From positions 1 through 64,000 of the forward strand of contig JBCBGZ010000005.1 in assembly GCA_038526245.1 (NCBI GenBank): a stretch of 64,000 nt of DNA. Reading direction: 5' to 3'. Shown in pieces: positions 35,066-43,257 of the stretch. Position numbers and translations under genes: made by a program. The stretch comes from UBA5336 sp038526245. Its GTDB lineage: Bacteria > Pseudomonadota > Alphaproteobacteria > Caulobacterales > Hyphomonadaceae. Numbering within the stretch: the stretch's first letter is position 1; every line of letters starts with the position of its first letter. Under the pieces are notes generated by a model. That model did no database searches. It worked only from the letters and a program-made list of their open reading frames with translations, and was not told the origin of the DNA.

Positions 35066-35761
35066 ATGGTGAAACTGCGCAAGAAAAAACGCCCGCATGT
35101 GGCCGCCGACCTTTCGACACTTGAGGGGCGCCGGCGCGCACGCAATGAACTGAATTGGGGAGACCATGGCTTCTTGCGCCTCCGGTTTCAGAACCTTCAT
35201 CAGATCTCGCCGGAGATGTGGCGCTCCAATCAGCCCTCTCCGGAACACATCGAGGCCCATGTCCGGGAACGGGGCATCAAAACGATCATTAACCTGCGAG
35301 GCGTCAGTACGCGGGGGTACTATCTGCTCGAGAAGGAAGCGTGCGCGGCCCACGGCGTTGACCTTGTCGATTTCCAGGTCTTCTCGCGAGACACGCCAAC
35401 CGTTGAGGCCATCTTCGGAGCGAAGGACCTGTTCGAGACCATCAAGTATCCTGCTTTGATGCACTGCAAGTCTGGCGCGGACCGGGCAGGGATCATGAGT
35501 GTCTTTTATATGCTGTTTCGGCAAGGTGCCGATTTCGATACGGCTACCGGGCAGCTCTCACTGAAATATCTTCATGTGAAACAAGGCAAGACGGGGATGC
35601 TTGACTTCTTTTTCGACGCCTATCGCCGGTTTAATGCGCAGACACCAAAACCCTTTCTCGATTGGGTGCGCGAAGACTATGACCGCCTGGACGTAAAGGC
35701 CGCCTTTCTTGAGACCTTTGAGTCACGCCTCAACATTGATCGTCTGTTGCGCCGGGAGTAG
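35066..35761 (+). CDS. dual-specificity/tyrosine phosphatase-like protein (CtpA-like)
   Basis: 231-residue phosphatase of the cysteine-based class: signature MHCKSGADRAGIMSVFYMLF gives Cys-x5-Arg (C-KSGAD-R). Upstream segment ERGIKTIINLRGVSTRGYYLLEKEACAAHGVDLVDF matches alphaproteobacterial DSP-PTP proteins. In Caulobacter, the essential CtpA of this class affects cell separation and lipid A phosphate content; I propose the same type here, but identity is not shown by sequence alone. ATG 35066 gives a basic N-terminus (MVKLRKKKRPH). It is 47 bases after the barrel-like gene. Confidence 0.82.
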   Translation: MVKLRKKKRPHVAADLSTLEGRRRARNELNWGDHGFLRLRFQNLHQISPEMWRSNQPSPEHIEAHVRERGIKTIINLRGVSTRGYYLLEKEACAAHGVDLVDFQVFSRDTPTVEAIFGAKDLFETIKYPALMHCKSGADRAGIMSVFYMLFRQGADFDTATGQLSLKYLHVKQGKTGMLDFFFDAYRRFNAQTPKPFLDWVREDYDRLDVKAAFLETFESRLNIDRLLRRE

Positions 35762-35835
35762 CGGTCTTTTCTGCTGGTCACATCATTGAATTCATGGGAA
35801 ACGAAGCTGCACGGGGAGATTTTGGAAGGTCGTCC

Positions 35836-36138
35836 ATGACACTTCGAAGCAGTTTATTGGCCGCTGCGGCTATCCTTGGATTGTGCGCATGCGGTGATGG
35901 CGGAGATCGCCAGGCAATGTTGTCAGCCTTTCAGGAAGCCGGCATCGATGCGAACACCAGTGAATGCATGGCTGATAAGGCAAAGGCCGACATGGAGCCT
36001 CAGCTCTATGACGCGATGGTTGAGGCCGCCAAGTCCAACGATGACTCGCTGGAGCAGCTTTCTGTACAACAACAAGGCGAACTAGGTGCCTTCATGCTCG
36101 AAGCTGCCCTAGAGTGCTCTCCACTTAATCTTGAATAG
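35836..36138 (+). CDS. small predicted lipoprotein
   Basis: 100 residues with a lipoprotein signal (SLLAAAAILGLCACGDGG); the Cys pair LCAC offers either position for acylation. The mature part is short, acidic and helical (AFQEAGIDANTSECMADKAKADM) with two more cysteines (SECMAD and ALECSP). Family not recognised. An alternative in-frame start 14 codons upstream is unlikely to be used, as it puts charged residues before the signal. Confidence 0.75.
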   Translation: MTLRSSLLAAAAILGLCACGDGGDRQAMLSAFQEAGIDANTSECMADKAKADMEPQLYDAMVEAAKSNDDSLEQLSVQQQGELGAFMLEAALECSPLNLE

Positions 36139-36166
36139 TTCAGAAGAGCCTGAATGAGGTAGTACA

Positions 36167-36442
36167 ATGAAGTTCTTCATCATCAACAGCTTCCGGACCA
36201 TGGTCTATGTCGCTTATGTGGCTGTGATTGTGGGTGGCATTGGCCTGGGTATCTACAATGCTGGAGCCTGGAGCGGGGAAGTGCTGGGTCTGTCCGGCGC
36301 CCTGGCCCAGATCATCGACTTTCTCGTATTTTCTTTCGCCGGCTGGATCGCCGCGAGTCTAATCTGCGGTCTGATCGTTACGCTTCTGGATATTCGTGAT
36401 GACATTAACGACCGCCTCCCCGACGCACGTATGGACAATTAA
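36167..36442 (+). CDS. small hypothetical membrane protein
   Basis: 91 residues with two hydrophobic helices (about 9-29 and 47-73) and an acidic end (DDINDRLPDARMDN). No family recognised. GAGGT seven bases before the ATG supports translation. It is 28 bases after the lipoprotein gene and 21 before the MAPEG gene, so the three are probably cotranscribed. Confidence 0.7.
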   Translation: MKFFIINSFRTMVYVAYVAVIVGGIGLGIYNAGAWSGEVLGLSGALAQIIDFLVFSFAGWIAASLICGLIVTLLDIRDDINDRLPDARMDN

Positions 36443-36463
36443 AGGCGCGTTTGGATCGACACC

Positions 36464-36850
36464 ATGACGGCACTTGAGGCGGCTGGGCTTTATACTGGCC
36501 TGAACATACTGATTCTGATCGTACTTGCCTTTCGGGTTGTGGGGCAGCGGCGCAAAACGAAGACGTCTATCGGAGACGGCGGTCATCCCGAATTGGCATT
36601 GGCTATTCGCGTCCACGCCAACGCGTCAGAGTATGTACCGGTTGCCGCCGCAGCCTTGATTGCCCTTGCACTGCTGGGAGCACCGCTCTGGGCGCTCCAT
36701 GCCGCTGGTGGTGCGTTTACGTTCGCGCGGCTTGCCCATGCTTGGGGGTTCGGCGGCGGTGTGATCATCGGTCGGCAGATCGGGACGGCACTCACTTGGG
36801 TATGCCTGCTGGGTATGGCGGGTGGTTTGATCTACCTCGCCGTCACCTGA
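36464..36850 (+). CDS. MAPEG family membrane protein
   Basis: 128 residues, four membrane helices, with the MAPEG signature: N-terminal helix LYTGLNILILIVLAFRVVGQRR, then RVHANASEYVPVAAAALIAL and HAAGGAFTFARLAHAWGF. MAPEG proteins are membrane-associated glutathione or eicosanoid enzymes; in bacteria the role is usually unknown. Arg/His and Glu at RVHANASEY are the family's glutathione-site region. Glutathione synthesis gene gshA is present later in this window. Confidence 0.9.
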   Translation: MTALEAAGLYTGLNILILIVLAFRVVGQRRKTKTSIGDGGHPELALAIRVHANASEYVPVAAAALIALALLGAPLWALHAAGGAFTFARLAHAWGFGGGVIIGRQIGTALTWVCLLGMAGGLIYLAVT

Positions 36851-36888
36851 GCTTGCGCCTGGCCGATGGCTGGTCCAAGTCTTGAAGC

Positions 36889-38235
36889 ATGAGTGATTTT
36901 CAAACCGACCCCGCAGATCTCCTGCAAACTGTTTTGACCGCATGCACCCAGGCCGGTGCTAGCGATGCCGATGTCAGGCTTGCTACCTCTGAGGGCGTGA
37001 GCATTGCCGTGCACGACAGCAAGCTGGAGACAATCGAGCGTGCCGAGTCCCAAGGACTGTCCCTGCGCTGCTTTTTCGGCCAGCGCATGGCCCACGTATC
37101 AGGCTCGGACCTTTCGCCAGACGGTCTGAAAGCTCTGACAGAGCGGTGCGTTGCCATGGCGCGAGTCGCTCCGGAAGACCCCCATTGTGGACTTGCCCCT
37201 GCTGAAGAATTGGAAGGGGCGTTTCGTGAGCTTGATCTGGACGGTGATGTAGACGTTGACGACGCTGCTCTGGAAGAGGCGGCTCTCGAAGCGGAAGCGG
37301 CCGCTTTGTCAGTGGATGGCGTCAAACAGGTCGCGAGTTGCGGCAATGGATGGTCGCGTACGCGCCGTTGGCTGGCGGCAACAAACGGGTTCGCTTCGCA
37401 CAAAGTGTCGTCCAGCACCGGGCTTGGGCTTGCCGCCGTTGCAGAAGCTGATGGCAAGATGGAGCGCGATTATGAGAGCCGAAGCGCGCGCTATCTTGAA
37501 GACATGCCATCACCCGAGGAAATTGGTCGTGTCGCCGGGGAACGCACCGTCGCACGTTTGTCTCCCCAGAAAGTGGCCACCCAAAAAGCGGCTGTCATCT
37601 ACGACCGACGGCTTTCCTCGAGCCTCCTCGGCACTCTGATCGGGGCGATCGCTGGTCCTTCAATCGCGCGGGGGGTATCCTTCCTGAAGGACAGTTTAGG
37701 TGAGCAGGTTTTCGCTAAGGGAATGAACATAACCGACGAGCCGTATCGTTTGCGCGGCATGGGATCGCGGACCCATGACGGTGAGGGGCGTCCGGTTCGG
37801 GAGCGGGCCATCATCGAAGATGGCGTTCTTACAGAATGGCTGCTCAATGGGCCTTCTGCACGACAGCTGGGCTTGGCGCCGAACGGCTATGCCTCAATGG
37901 GGTTTGGAGACCCGCCGGGTGTGACGACCTCAAACCTCGTTCTACAACCGGGCGAAGAGACACCGGAGGCGCTCATGCGCCGGATCCAGAAGGGGCTGCT
38001 CGTGACGGATATGTTTGGCCCGTCCATCAATCCCAATACGGGTGACTATTCCGTGGGCGTATCCGGTTTCTGGTTTGAGGATGGCGATATCGCTTACCCG
38101 GTGTCTGAGGTCACAATTGCGGACGATTTGCCATCAATGTTCCGCAGGCTCGTGCCGGCTTCAGATCTTGAGATTCGTGGATCGCGAGACGCGCCGAGCG
38201 TATTGATAGAAGATATGTCCATTGCCGGTGATTGA
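36889..38235 (+). CDS. pmbA: TldD/PmbA family metalloprotease-like protein PmbA
   Basis: 448 residues. PmbA (TldE) partners with TldD in a heterodimeric protease that trims peptides such as microcin precursors. It opens with the helical N-domain (DLLQTVLTACTQAGASDADVRL) and holds the conserved C-terminal block GPSINPNTGDYSVGVSGFWFEDGDIAYPVSEVTIAD. The HExxxH metal motif is absent, as expected for PmbA; TldD later in the window has it. PmbA followed by an inositol-monophosphatase-like gene and DUF4170 is a known alphaproteobacterial order. Confidence 0.95.
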   Translation: MSDFQTDPADLLQTVLTACTQAGASDADVRLATSEGVSIAVHDSKLETIERAESQGLSLRCFFGQRMAHVSGSDLSPDGLKALTERCVAMARVAPEDPHCGLAPAEELEGAFRELDLDGDVDVDDAALEEAALEAEAAALSVDGVKQVASCGNGWSRTRRWLAATNGFASHKVSSSTGLGLAAVAEADGKMERDYESRSARYLEDMPSPEEIGRVAGERTVARLSPQKVATQKAAVIYDRRLSSSLLGTLIGAIAGPSIARGVSFLKDSLGEQVFAKGMNITDEPYRLRGMGSRTHDGEGRPVRERAIIEDGVLTEWLLNGPSARQLGLAPNGYASMGFGDPPGVTTSNLVLQPGEETPEALMRRIQKGLLVTDMFGPSINPNTGDYSVGVSGFWFEDGDIAYPVSEVTIADDLPSMFRRLVPASDLEIRGSRDAPSVLIEDMSIAGD

Positions 38236-39346
38236 TGAAGGTATCGCCGAGGATATGGCGACGCTGCGTTCGGTGGCCCGGGAAGCGGGTCATCTCGCAC
38301 GAGAATTAAGGCCGACGGCGTCAAAAAGCGTTTGGGACAAGTCCCCCGGACACCCAGTGACCCAGGCCGACCTTGCGGTGAATACCCTGATTGCACGGCG
38401 CCTTGGCGCTGCACGACCCAACTATGGGTGGTTGTCGGAAGAGACCGTCGACGACCATAGCAACCGCAGCCAGCCGCGAATCTGGGTCGTAGATCCGATT
38501 GATGGGACACGCGCTTATGTTCGCGATGGTGACCCCCACTGGTGCATCGGGTTGGCAGTCGTGGAAGCGGGCGTTCCGCTGGCAGGAGTGATTTACGCAC
38601 CTGACTTCGATCATCTCTACGAAGCTCGAAGAGGCGGCGGTGCCTTTCGAAACGGCCGGCCAATCTTCGCCAGTTCGTGCGCTGGGGAAGGTGGGTGCCG
38701 GATGATTTCGACGCAGGAAGTGATCCGGCATAAGGACTGGCGCGAACCCTGGCCTGAGATGACGCTCGCGGACCCCAAGCCGAACGCAACCCTGTTGCGT
38801 CTCGCTTTGGTCGCCAGTGGAGAATGGGACGCGACCCTGACGCTCTGGCGCAAGTCCGATTGGGATATCGCGCCGGGGGCTGTGCTGGTTGAGGAGGCTG
38901 GCGGCATCGCCACGACCCATTTGGGCGAAGCCTTTGCTTTCAATCGCAGTGAACCGGCGCAGCGAAGTCTCATCGCGGCTGGAAAGCAATTGCATCCTTT
39001 GTTAAGGCGGCGCACGGAAAGGGTTTCGCTGAAATCGTCGGTTGATTCCGCGACTCCCTTGGACACTCACATAAAGACCGGACTTTCTCCCATGTCAGAC
39101 ACTGCAAAGCCCACCAAACAATTGCTTCACCTCGTGCTTGGTGGAGAGCTCAAAGACGTGACGGACGTTGAATTTGAAGATCTGGCCAAGATCGATTTTG
39201 TTGGCGCCTTTCCAAACTATGCGGCCGCTTACGATGCTTGGAAGTCTGCTGCCCAACGCACCGTAGACAATGCGGAAATGCGCTACTTCATTTTGCATGC
39301 CCACAAGCTGCTAGATCCGGAGACGGGCAATCAGCACGACGTCTGA
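38228..39346 (+). CDS. inositol monophosphatase/CysQ-type phosphatase fused in frame to DUF4170
   Basis: 372 codons open without interruption. First part (about 1-265) is a Mg-dependent IMPase/CysQ-like phosphatase: WLSEETVDD, WVVDPIDGTRAYV and SDWDIAPGAVLVEEAGG carry the metal and substrate residues. A linker of roughly 24 residues is followed by a DUF4170 domain from MSDTAKPTKQLLHLVLGGEL to the stop. In relatives these are usually two adjacent genes; here no stop lies between them. The ATG at 39092 could still start DUF4170 alone. GTG 38228 overlaps the pmbA stop and keeps the IAEDMATLRSVAREAG start; ATG 38255 is the alternative. Confidence 0.8.
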   Translation: MIDEGIAEDMATLRSVAREAGHLARELRPTASKSVWDKSPGHPVTQADLAVNTLIARRLGAARPNYGWLSEETVDDHSNRSQPRIWVVDPIDGTRAYVRDGDPHWCIGLAVVEAGVPLAGVIYAPDFDHLYEARRGGGAFRNGRPIFASSCAGEGGCRMISTQEVIRHKDWREPWPEMTLADPKPNATLLRLALVASGEWDATLTLWRKSDWDIAPGAVLVEEAGGIATTHLGEAFAFNRSEPAQRSLIAAGKQLHPLLRRRTERVSLKSSVDSATPLDTHIKTGLSPMSDTAKPTKQLLHLVLGGELKDVTDVEFEDLAKIDFVGAFPNYAAAYDAWKSAAQRTVDNAEMRYFILHAHKLLDPETGNQHDV

Positions 39347-41159
39347 GACCCCTGAGACGAGCCCGAGGCAGCGTGGTGCGCTGACCCGGCTGTTTCGTTT
39401 ACACTTCTGGCCCCATCGCAACTGGTTCATCGCTGGAACGGTTTTCGCCTTGCTGACGGCGGCAAGCGGTGTGGGCTATGCGGGGATGCTGTCCTATGTC
39501 GGCAATTCACTGCAATGCCAGATCGAGGGCGCGGGCGCAGACTCTTGCGCTTCAGTTGCGAGCATCCTCGAAAGATTTGGTCTGACCTCATCTACAGGAT
39601 GGATTTGGCTCGGCATCATCGGCATCGTCCTCCTGACAGCTTTGAGGTCGGCGTCGATGTACGCGATGACATTGCTCAACAATACGGGCGTCCAGCGCGG
39701 GTTGGTTTCAATCCAGTCTGTTCAGTTCGATGCCCTCACCGACGGCGACTTTGCCCGCATCGCATCGGATACGTCCGGCAGTTTCGTTTCCCGCTTTATT
39801 AATGATGTGAATGCCATTCGCGATGCGGCCCTGCGGTTCGCCAACAATTTTACCAAGAGCCTGGCCACGGTGATCGGCGTGCTGGTGGCCTTGTTCGTCA
39901 TCGACTGGCAACTCGCCGTGATCATTGTCGTCGTCTATCCGCTTGCGCTGGGGCCTGTGATCGCGCTTGGCAACTCAATTCGGGCGCGTTCAAAAAAGGC
40001 ACAAAAGCAGATTGGCGAAGTCACCGCTCTTTTGTCCGAGGGGCTGCAATCAGCGCGCATCGTTAAGGCCTATGGTCTGGAGTCCTACCAGAAAGAAAAA
40101 GCCCGTGCCGGCTTTGCGGAGCGCTCAAGACTGTTCTTGAAAGTGCTCAGTCAGAGGGCGGGGGTCGACCCCGTGCTCGAAGTCGTGGGAGGGATGGCGA
40201 TAGCGGCATTGTTGGGCTTTGTCTCATGGCGGATAGCAGACGGCACAAATACGCTTGGTGACCTGCTTGCTGTTATCGGCCTGATCGGTGTGGCCGCACC
40301 GGAAGTGCGCGCACTCGGGTCGATCAACGCTGTGGCCCAGGAAGGCGGCGCAGCGGCCGACAGGGTGCTGGAAATCACTGAGGTTACAAACACAGTACAG
40401 CGACCTGACAATCCTGTTGCATTGCAAGTACCTGCGGGACTGGTCGCTTTCGAAGATGTTCACTTCGCCTATCCCGATGGAACGTCGGCACTATCGGGTT
40501 TGAGCTTTATCGCGGCGCCGGGCGAAACCGTTGCGCTGGTGGGGCCAAGTGGTGCGGGCAAGTCAACGGTCTTCAACTTGCTTCTACGCCTCTATGATGC
40601 GAGTTCCGGCAGCGCAAGCGTAGACGGGCATGATGTGCGCACCCTCGATCCGGCAGAATTGAGAGCCAGCATTGCGCTGGTTTCGCAGGACGCCGTGTTG
40701 TTTGATGATACGGTACGCGCAAATATAGCACTTGGCCGTTTCGGGGCGCATGATGATGAAATCGAAGCAGCAGCGCGCGCCGCGAATGCGCATGAGTTCA
40801 TTGCAGACCTGCCCGATGGCTACGGCTCGCCCGTTGGAGAGGGCGGGCGAAATCTTTCGGGCGGCCAACGCCAGCGAATAGCGTTGGCGAGGGCGTTTCT
40901 CAGGGACGCCCCCATTCTACTGCTCGACGAGGCGACCAGCGCGCTGGATGCAGAAAGCGAATCCAGAGTGCAGGCCGCTTTGGGCGAGTTCTCAGAAGGG
41001 CGCACCGTGATTGTCATTGCGCACAGGCTGTCGACGGTGCGTCAGGCAGACCGGATCGTGGTGATCGAAGACGGACAGGCCACCGAAACCGGGACCCACG
41101 ATATGCTCATGGCCCAGGGGGGCGCTTATGCGCGTCTGGCCCAGCTCCAATTGAGCTAA
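39330..41159 (+). CDS. ABC exporter with fused membrane and ATPase domains (MsbA-like), non-canonical start
   Basis: About 609 codons. N-terminal six-helix ABC transporter membrane domain, then ATPase: Walker A GPSGAGKST (about residue 405-413), signature LSGGQRQRIALARA, Walker B ILLLDEATSALD. It is an MsbA/lipid-or-drug-type exporter. There is no ATG, GTG or TTG in frame between the stop at 39312 and TTG 39450, which falls inside the first membrane helix. GGAG at 39319-39322 is spaced 7 bases before an ATC at 39330, giving STTSETPETSPRQRGALTRL..., so I place the start there. It overlaps DUF4170 by 17 bases and the DsbA-like gene by 4. Confidence 0.8.
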   Translation: MSTTSETPETSPRQRGALTRLFRLHFWPHRNWFIAGTVFALLTAASGVGYAGMLSYVGNSLQCQIEGAGADSCASVASILERFGLTSSTGWIWLGIIGIVLLTALRSASMYAMTLLNNTGVQRGLVSIQSVQFDALTDGDFARIASDTSGSFVSRFINDVNAIRDAALRFANNFTKSLATVIGVLVALFVIDWQLAVIIVVVYPLALGPVIALGNSIRARSKKAQKQIGEVTALLSEGLQSARIVKAYGLESYQKEKARAGFAERSRLFLKVLSQRAGVDPVLEVVGGMAIAALLGFVSWRIADGTNTLGDLLAVIGLIGVAAPEVRALGSINAVAQEGGAAADRVLEITEVTNTVQRPDNPVALQVPAGLVAFEDVHFAYPDGTSALSGLSFIAAPGETVALVGPSGAGKSTVFNLLLRLYDASSGSASVDGHDVRTLDPAELRASIALVSQDAVLFDDTVRANIALGRFGAHDDEIEAAARAANAHEFIADLPDGYGSPVGEGGRNLSGGQRQRIALARAFLRDAPILLLDEATSALDAESESRVQAALGEFSEGRTVIVIAHRLSTVRQADRIVVIEDGQATETGTHDMLMAQGGAYARLAQLQLS

Positions 41160-41845
41160 CCTGCTGCAAGTGGCCGTTCAACGGGCGTCTGTGCTGCAAG
41201 GGTTTTCATGAATCTGGCGAGCTTCTCCGCGCTTTCCGCGCCTTGAACAGCGATTGAGCGATTGCCGATATATGTGGGTACCCCGCGCACGCCCATTTGC
41301 TGAAACAGCGCCTCCTCTTGCCGCACTGTGTTCACGTCTGCATCGCTTGCCAGCAGTTTCGCAACAATGTCCCGGTCCAGACCGATTTCCTCAGAGATGT
41401 CTGTCAGGACACCTGTGTCTCCAATGTCCTTGTGGTCTGAGAAGTAGGCCTTGAAGAGCGCCTCTTTGGCTTCAGCGCCTTTCGCTTGGCCCTGCGCCCA
41501 GTGCACCAGCCGGTGTGCATTTAGCGTGTTGGGGCGCCATGCCATGCCAGCGAAGTCGAACGGGATGTCTTCGTCGCGGCCGTACTGCTCCAGAGCCTCG
41601 CGCATTGCCTTGAAGCGGCTCGACCGGCCATCGTCTTCGGCATCACCTGTGCCGCCCATTCGGGCTTTCATATAGGCTTTGTAATCGACCCCTTCAGGGG
41701 GAATCGTAGGATCCAGTTCGTAGGCGCGAAAGAGGATCTGCACCTCGATACTCGGTTCCATCTCACGCGCGGCCAAAAGGCGACGCAGCCCCAGCCAACA
41801 CCAGGGACACGCCAGGTCGGAAACCATTTCGATGGTGATGGACAT
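41156..41845 (-). CDS. DsbA family oxidoreductase, FrnE-like
   Basis: 229-residue thioredoxin-fold protein with no signal peptide, so cytoplasmic. Active site CPWC in DLACPWCWLGLRR; the FrnE hallmark region is FRAYELDPTIPPEG and the later GVRGVPTYIGNRSIAVQGAE (cis-Pro loop VPTY). Proteins of this type act as disulfide oxidoreductases or 2-hydroxychromene-2-carboxylate isomerase relatives. Here CPWC points to redox activity. It is convergent with the ABC exporter, 4 bases overlapping. Confidence 0.92.
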   Translation of the reverse strand: MSITIEMVSDLACPWCWLGLRRLLAAREMEPSIEVQILFRAYELDPTIPPEGVDYKAYMKARMGGTGDAEDDGRSSRFKAMREALEQYGRDEDIPFDFAGMAWRPNTLNAHRLVHWAQGQAKGAEAKEALFKAYFSDHKDIGDTGVLTDISEEIGLDRDIVAKLLASDADVNTVRQEEALFQQMGVRGVPTYIGNRSIAVQGAESAEKLARFMKTLAAQTPVERPLAAG

Positions 41846-41872
41846 GGGCGCTCCTAGATTTGCGGGTTGGGG

Positions 41873-42238
41873 TTAGTCATGATGTGCGTGAGCTTTGAGG
41901 TCTTCCAGGGAAACGGCAGAAAGAGCTTTTTCGTGGGTTGCTTCAAGTATCACCGGCGGTGCTGTTCCGGCATCGAGAGCTTGCGCCCAACGGGACGCGC
42001 AAAGGCACCAGCGGTCTCCCTGCTTGAGACCCGGAAACCCCCATTCGGGGCGCGCCGTGATCAAGTCGTTCCCCAAGGATTTGGAGTAGGCGAGAAAGGC
42101 GTCCGTGACGGCGGCACACACCACATGTGAACCGACATCTTGGGGCCCCGTCTTACAACATCCATCCCGGAAAAACCCTGTCATCGGGCGCGTGCCGCAG
42201 GTTTTCAGGTCTGTGCCAAGAACGTTGAGGGCGGACAT
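41873..42238 (-). CDS. DUF2237 family protein
   Basis: 121 residues. Matches DUF2237: SALNVLGTDLKTCGTRPMTGFFRDGCCKTGPQDVGSHVVCA and RWCLCASRWAQAL, with several conserved Cys/His suggesting a metal site. Biochemical role unknown in the family. An upstream GTG at 42253 overlaps the desaturase stop (GTGA), so translational coupling is possible and would add five residues; the ATG gives the family start. Confidence 0.9.
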   Translation of the reverse strand: MSALNVLGTDLKTCGTRPMTGFFRDGCCKTGPQDVGSHVVCAAVTDAFLAYSKSLGNDLITARPEWGFPGLKQGDRWCLCASRWAQALDAGTAPPVILEATHEKALSAVSLEDLKAHAHHD

Positions 42239-42249
42239 ATTGGCGTCGA

Positions 42250-43209
42250 TCACCCCGCCGCCATGGCTGATGCCGGTTTGGCAGATGCGGCACTCAGGAT
42301 CGTCGCGTAGTTGGGTTGGATTTCCATCTGGTCGCCAAATCCCTTTTCAATCAGCAGCGCATGGGCTTCTGCGAGACGGTAGCATGGCAAATGCATGAAC
42401 ATGTGATGCTCGCAGTGATAGTTCACCCAGTAAGGTGCGATGATCAGACGTTCCCACCAGTTGGCATATGTCGTGCGCGCGTGTCGCATCGGGTCTTCAT
42501 TGTCCGGAACAACGGCGTGCTCTGCGATGTTTCGAAGCCGCGTGATCATTTGGTTCCAGGTTGCCATCGGGAGTAACCAGAGAACGAAATACGCCCACCA
42601 GTGTCCCGCAAGGGCGAGACCCGCCAGCAGGGCTGCATTGGTCACCAGAAACGGAACAACGGCTTCTCGTGCGCTTTGCACCCGGTTTTCTGCACCTTTC
42701 CCTGGGCGGATCCCGTAGCCCAGGGCATTCGCGAATTGGTTGACGCGTTGCTTGAAGAACGTCTGTCCGGTCAGGTCCCGGATAATTTTCCGGCGCAAAG
42801 ATGCTCGCGTAATTGGAAAGGGCGCTGACAGTATCAGGTCCGGGTCTTCCGGCTGCTGGGCAAATTTGTGATGTGTTAGGTGGTAGTCACGGTAGGCTTT
42901 GAGATGTGCGCCGACGGGCGCGGCGCAAAGCCATTGTCCGACCAGATCATTGAGCTTGGTATTGCGCGAAAGACCGCCATGCGCGCCCTCATGCATCAAG
43001 ATGGCCAGACCTAACTGGCGCGCACCGATCACCGGAATTGCGAGGGGGATAAGCCAAGGCTGCCAGATCGCCAGCCCCATGGCCAAGGCAATTATGCCCC
43101 AACAATGGGCGACCATCCCCAGTCCAATCAGATCGGACCGGCGCGAGACCCGGTTCCACTCTTCCGCAGTGAAGAGATCCAGAGGGCGGATGCGAAGAGC
43201 GCGTGCCAT
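42250..43209 (-). CDS. fatty acid desaturase
   Basis: 319-residue membrane di-iron enzyme. The three histidine boxes are intact: HEGAHGG, HLTHHKF and HCEHHMF, between membrane-spanning segments. It introduces a double bond in acyl chains or related lipids; exact substrate unknown. It overlaps or abuts DUF2237 downstream. The ubiA gene lies 48 bases upstream in the same direction. Confidence 0.93.
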   Translation of the reverse strand: MARALRIRPLDLFTAEEWNRVSRRSDLIGLGMVAHCWGIIALAMGLAIWQPWLIPLAIPVIGARQLGLAILMHEGAHGGLSRNTKLNDLVGQWLCAAPVGAHLKAYRDYHLTHHKFAQQPEDPDLILSAPFPITRASLRRKIIRDLTGQTFFKQRVNQFANALGYGIRPGKGAENRVQSAREAVVPFLVTNAALLAGLALAGHWWAYFVLWLLPMATWNQMITRLRNIAEHAVVPDNEDPMRHARTTYANWWERLIIAPYWVNYHCEHHMFMHLPCYRLAEAHALLIEKGFGDQMEIQPNYATILSAASAKPASAMAAG

Positions 43210-43257
43210 ACCAGAAGACTACACCCAGCGACGCGCGCCTTCAAACATGACGCGGCG

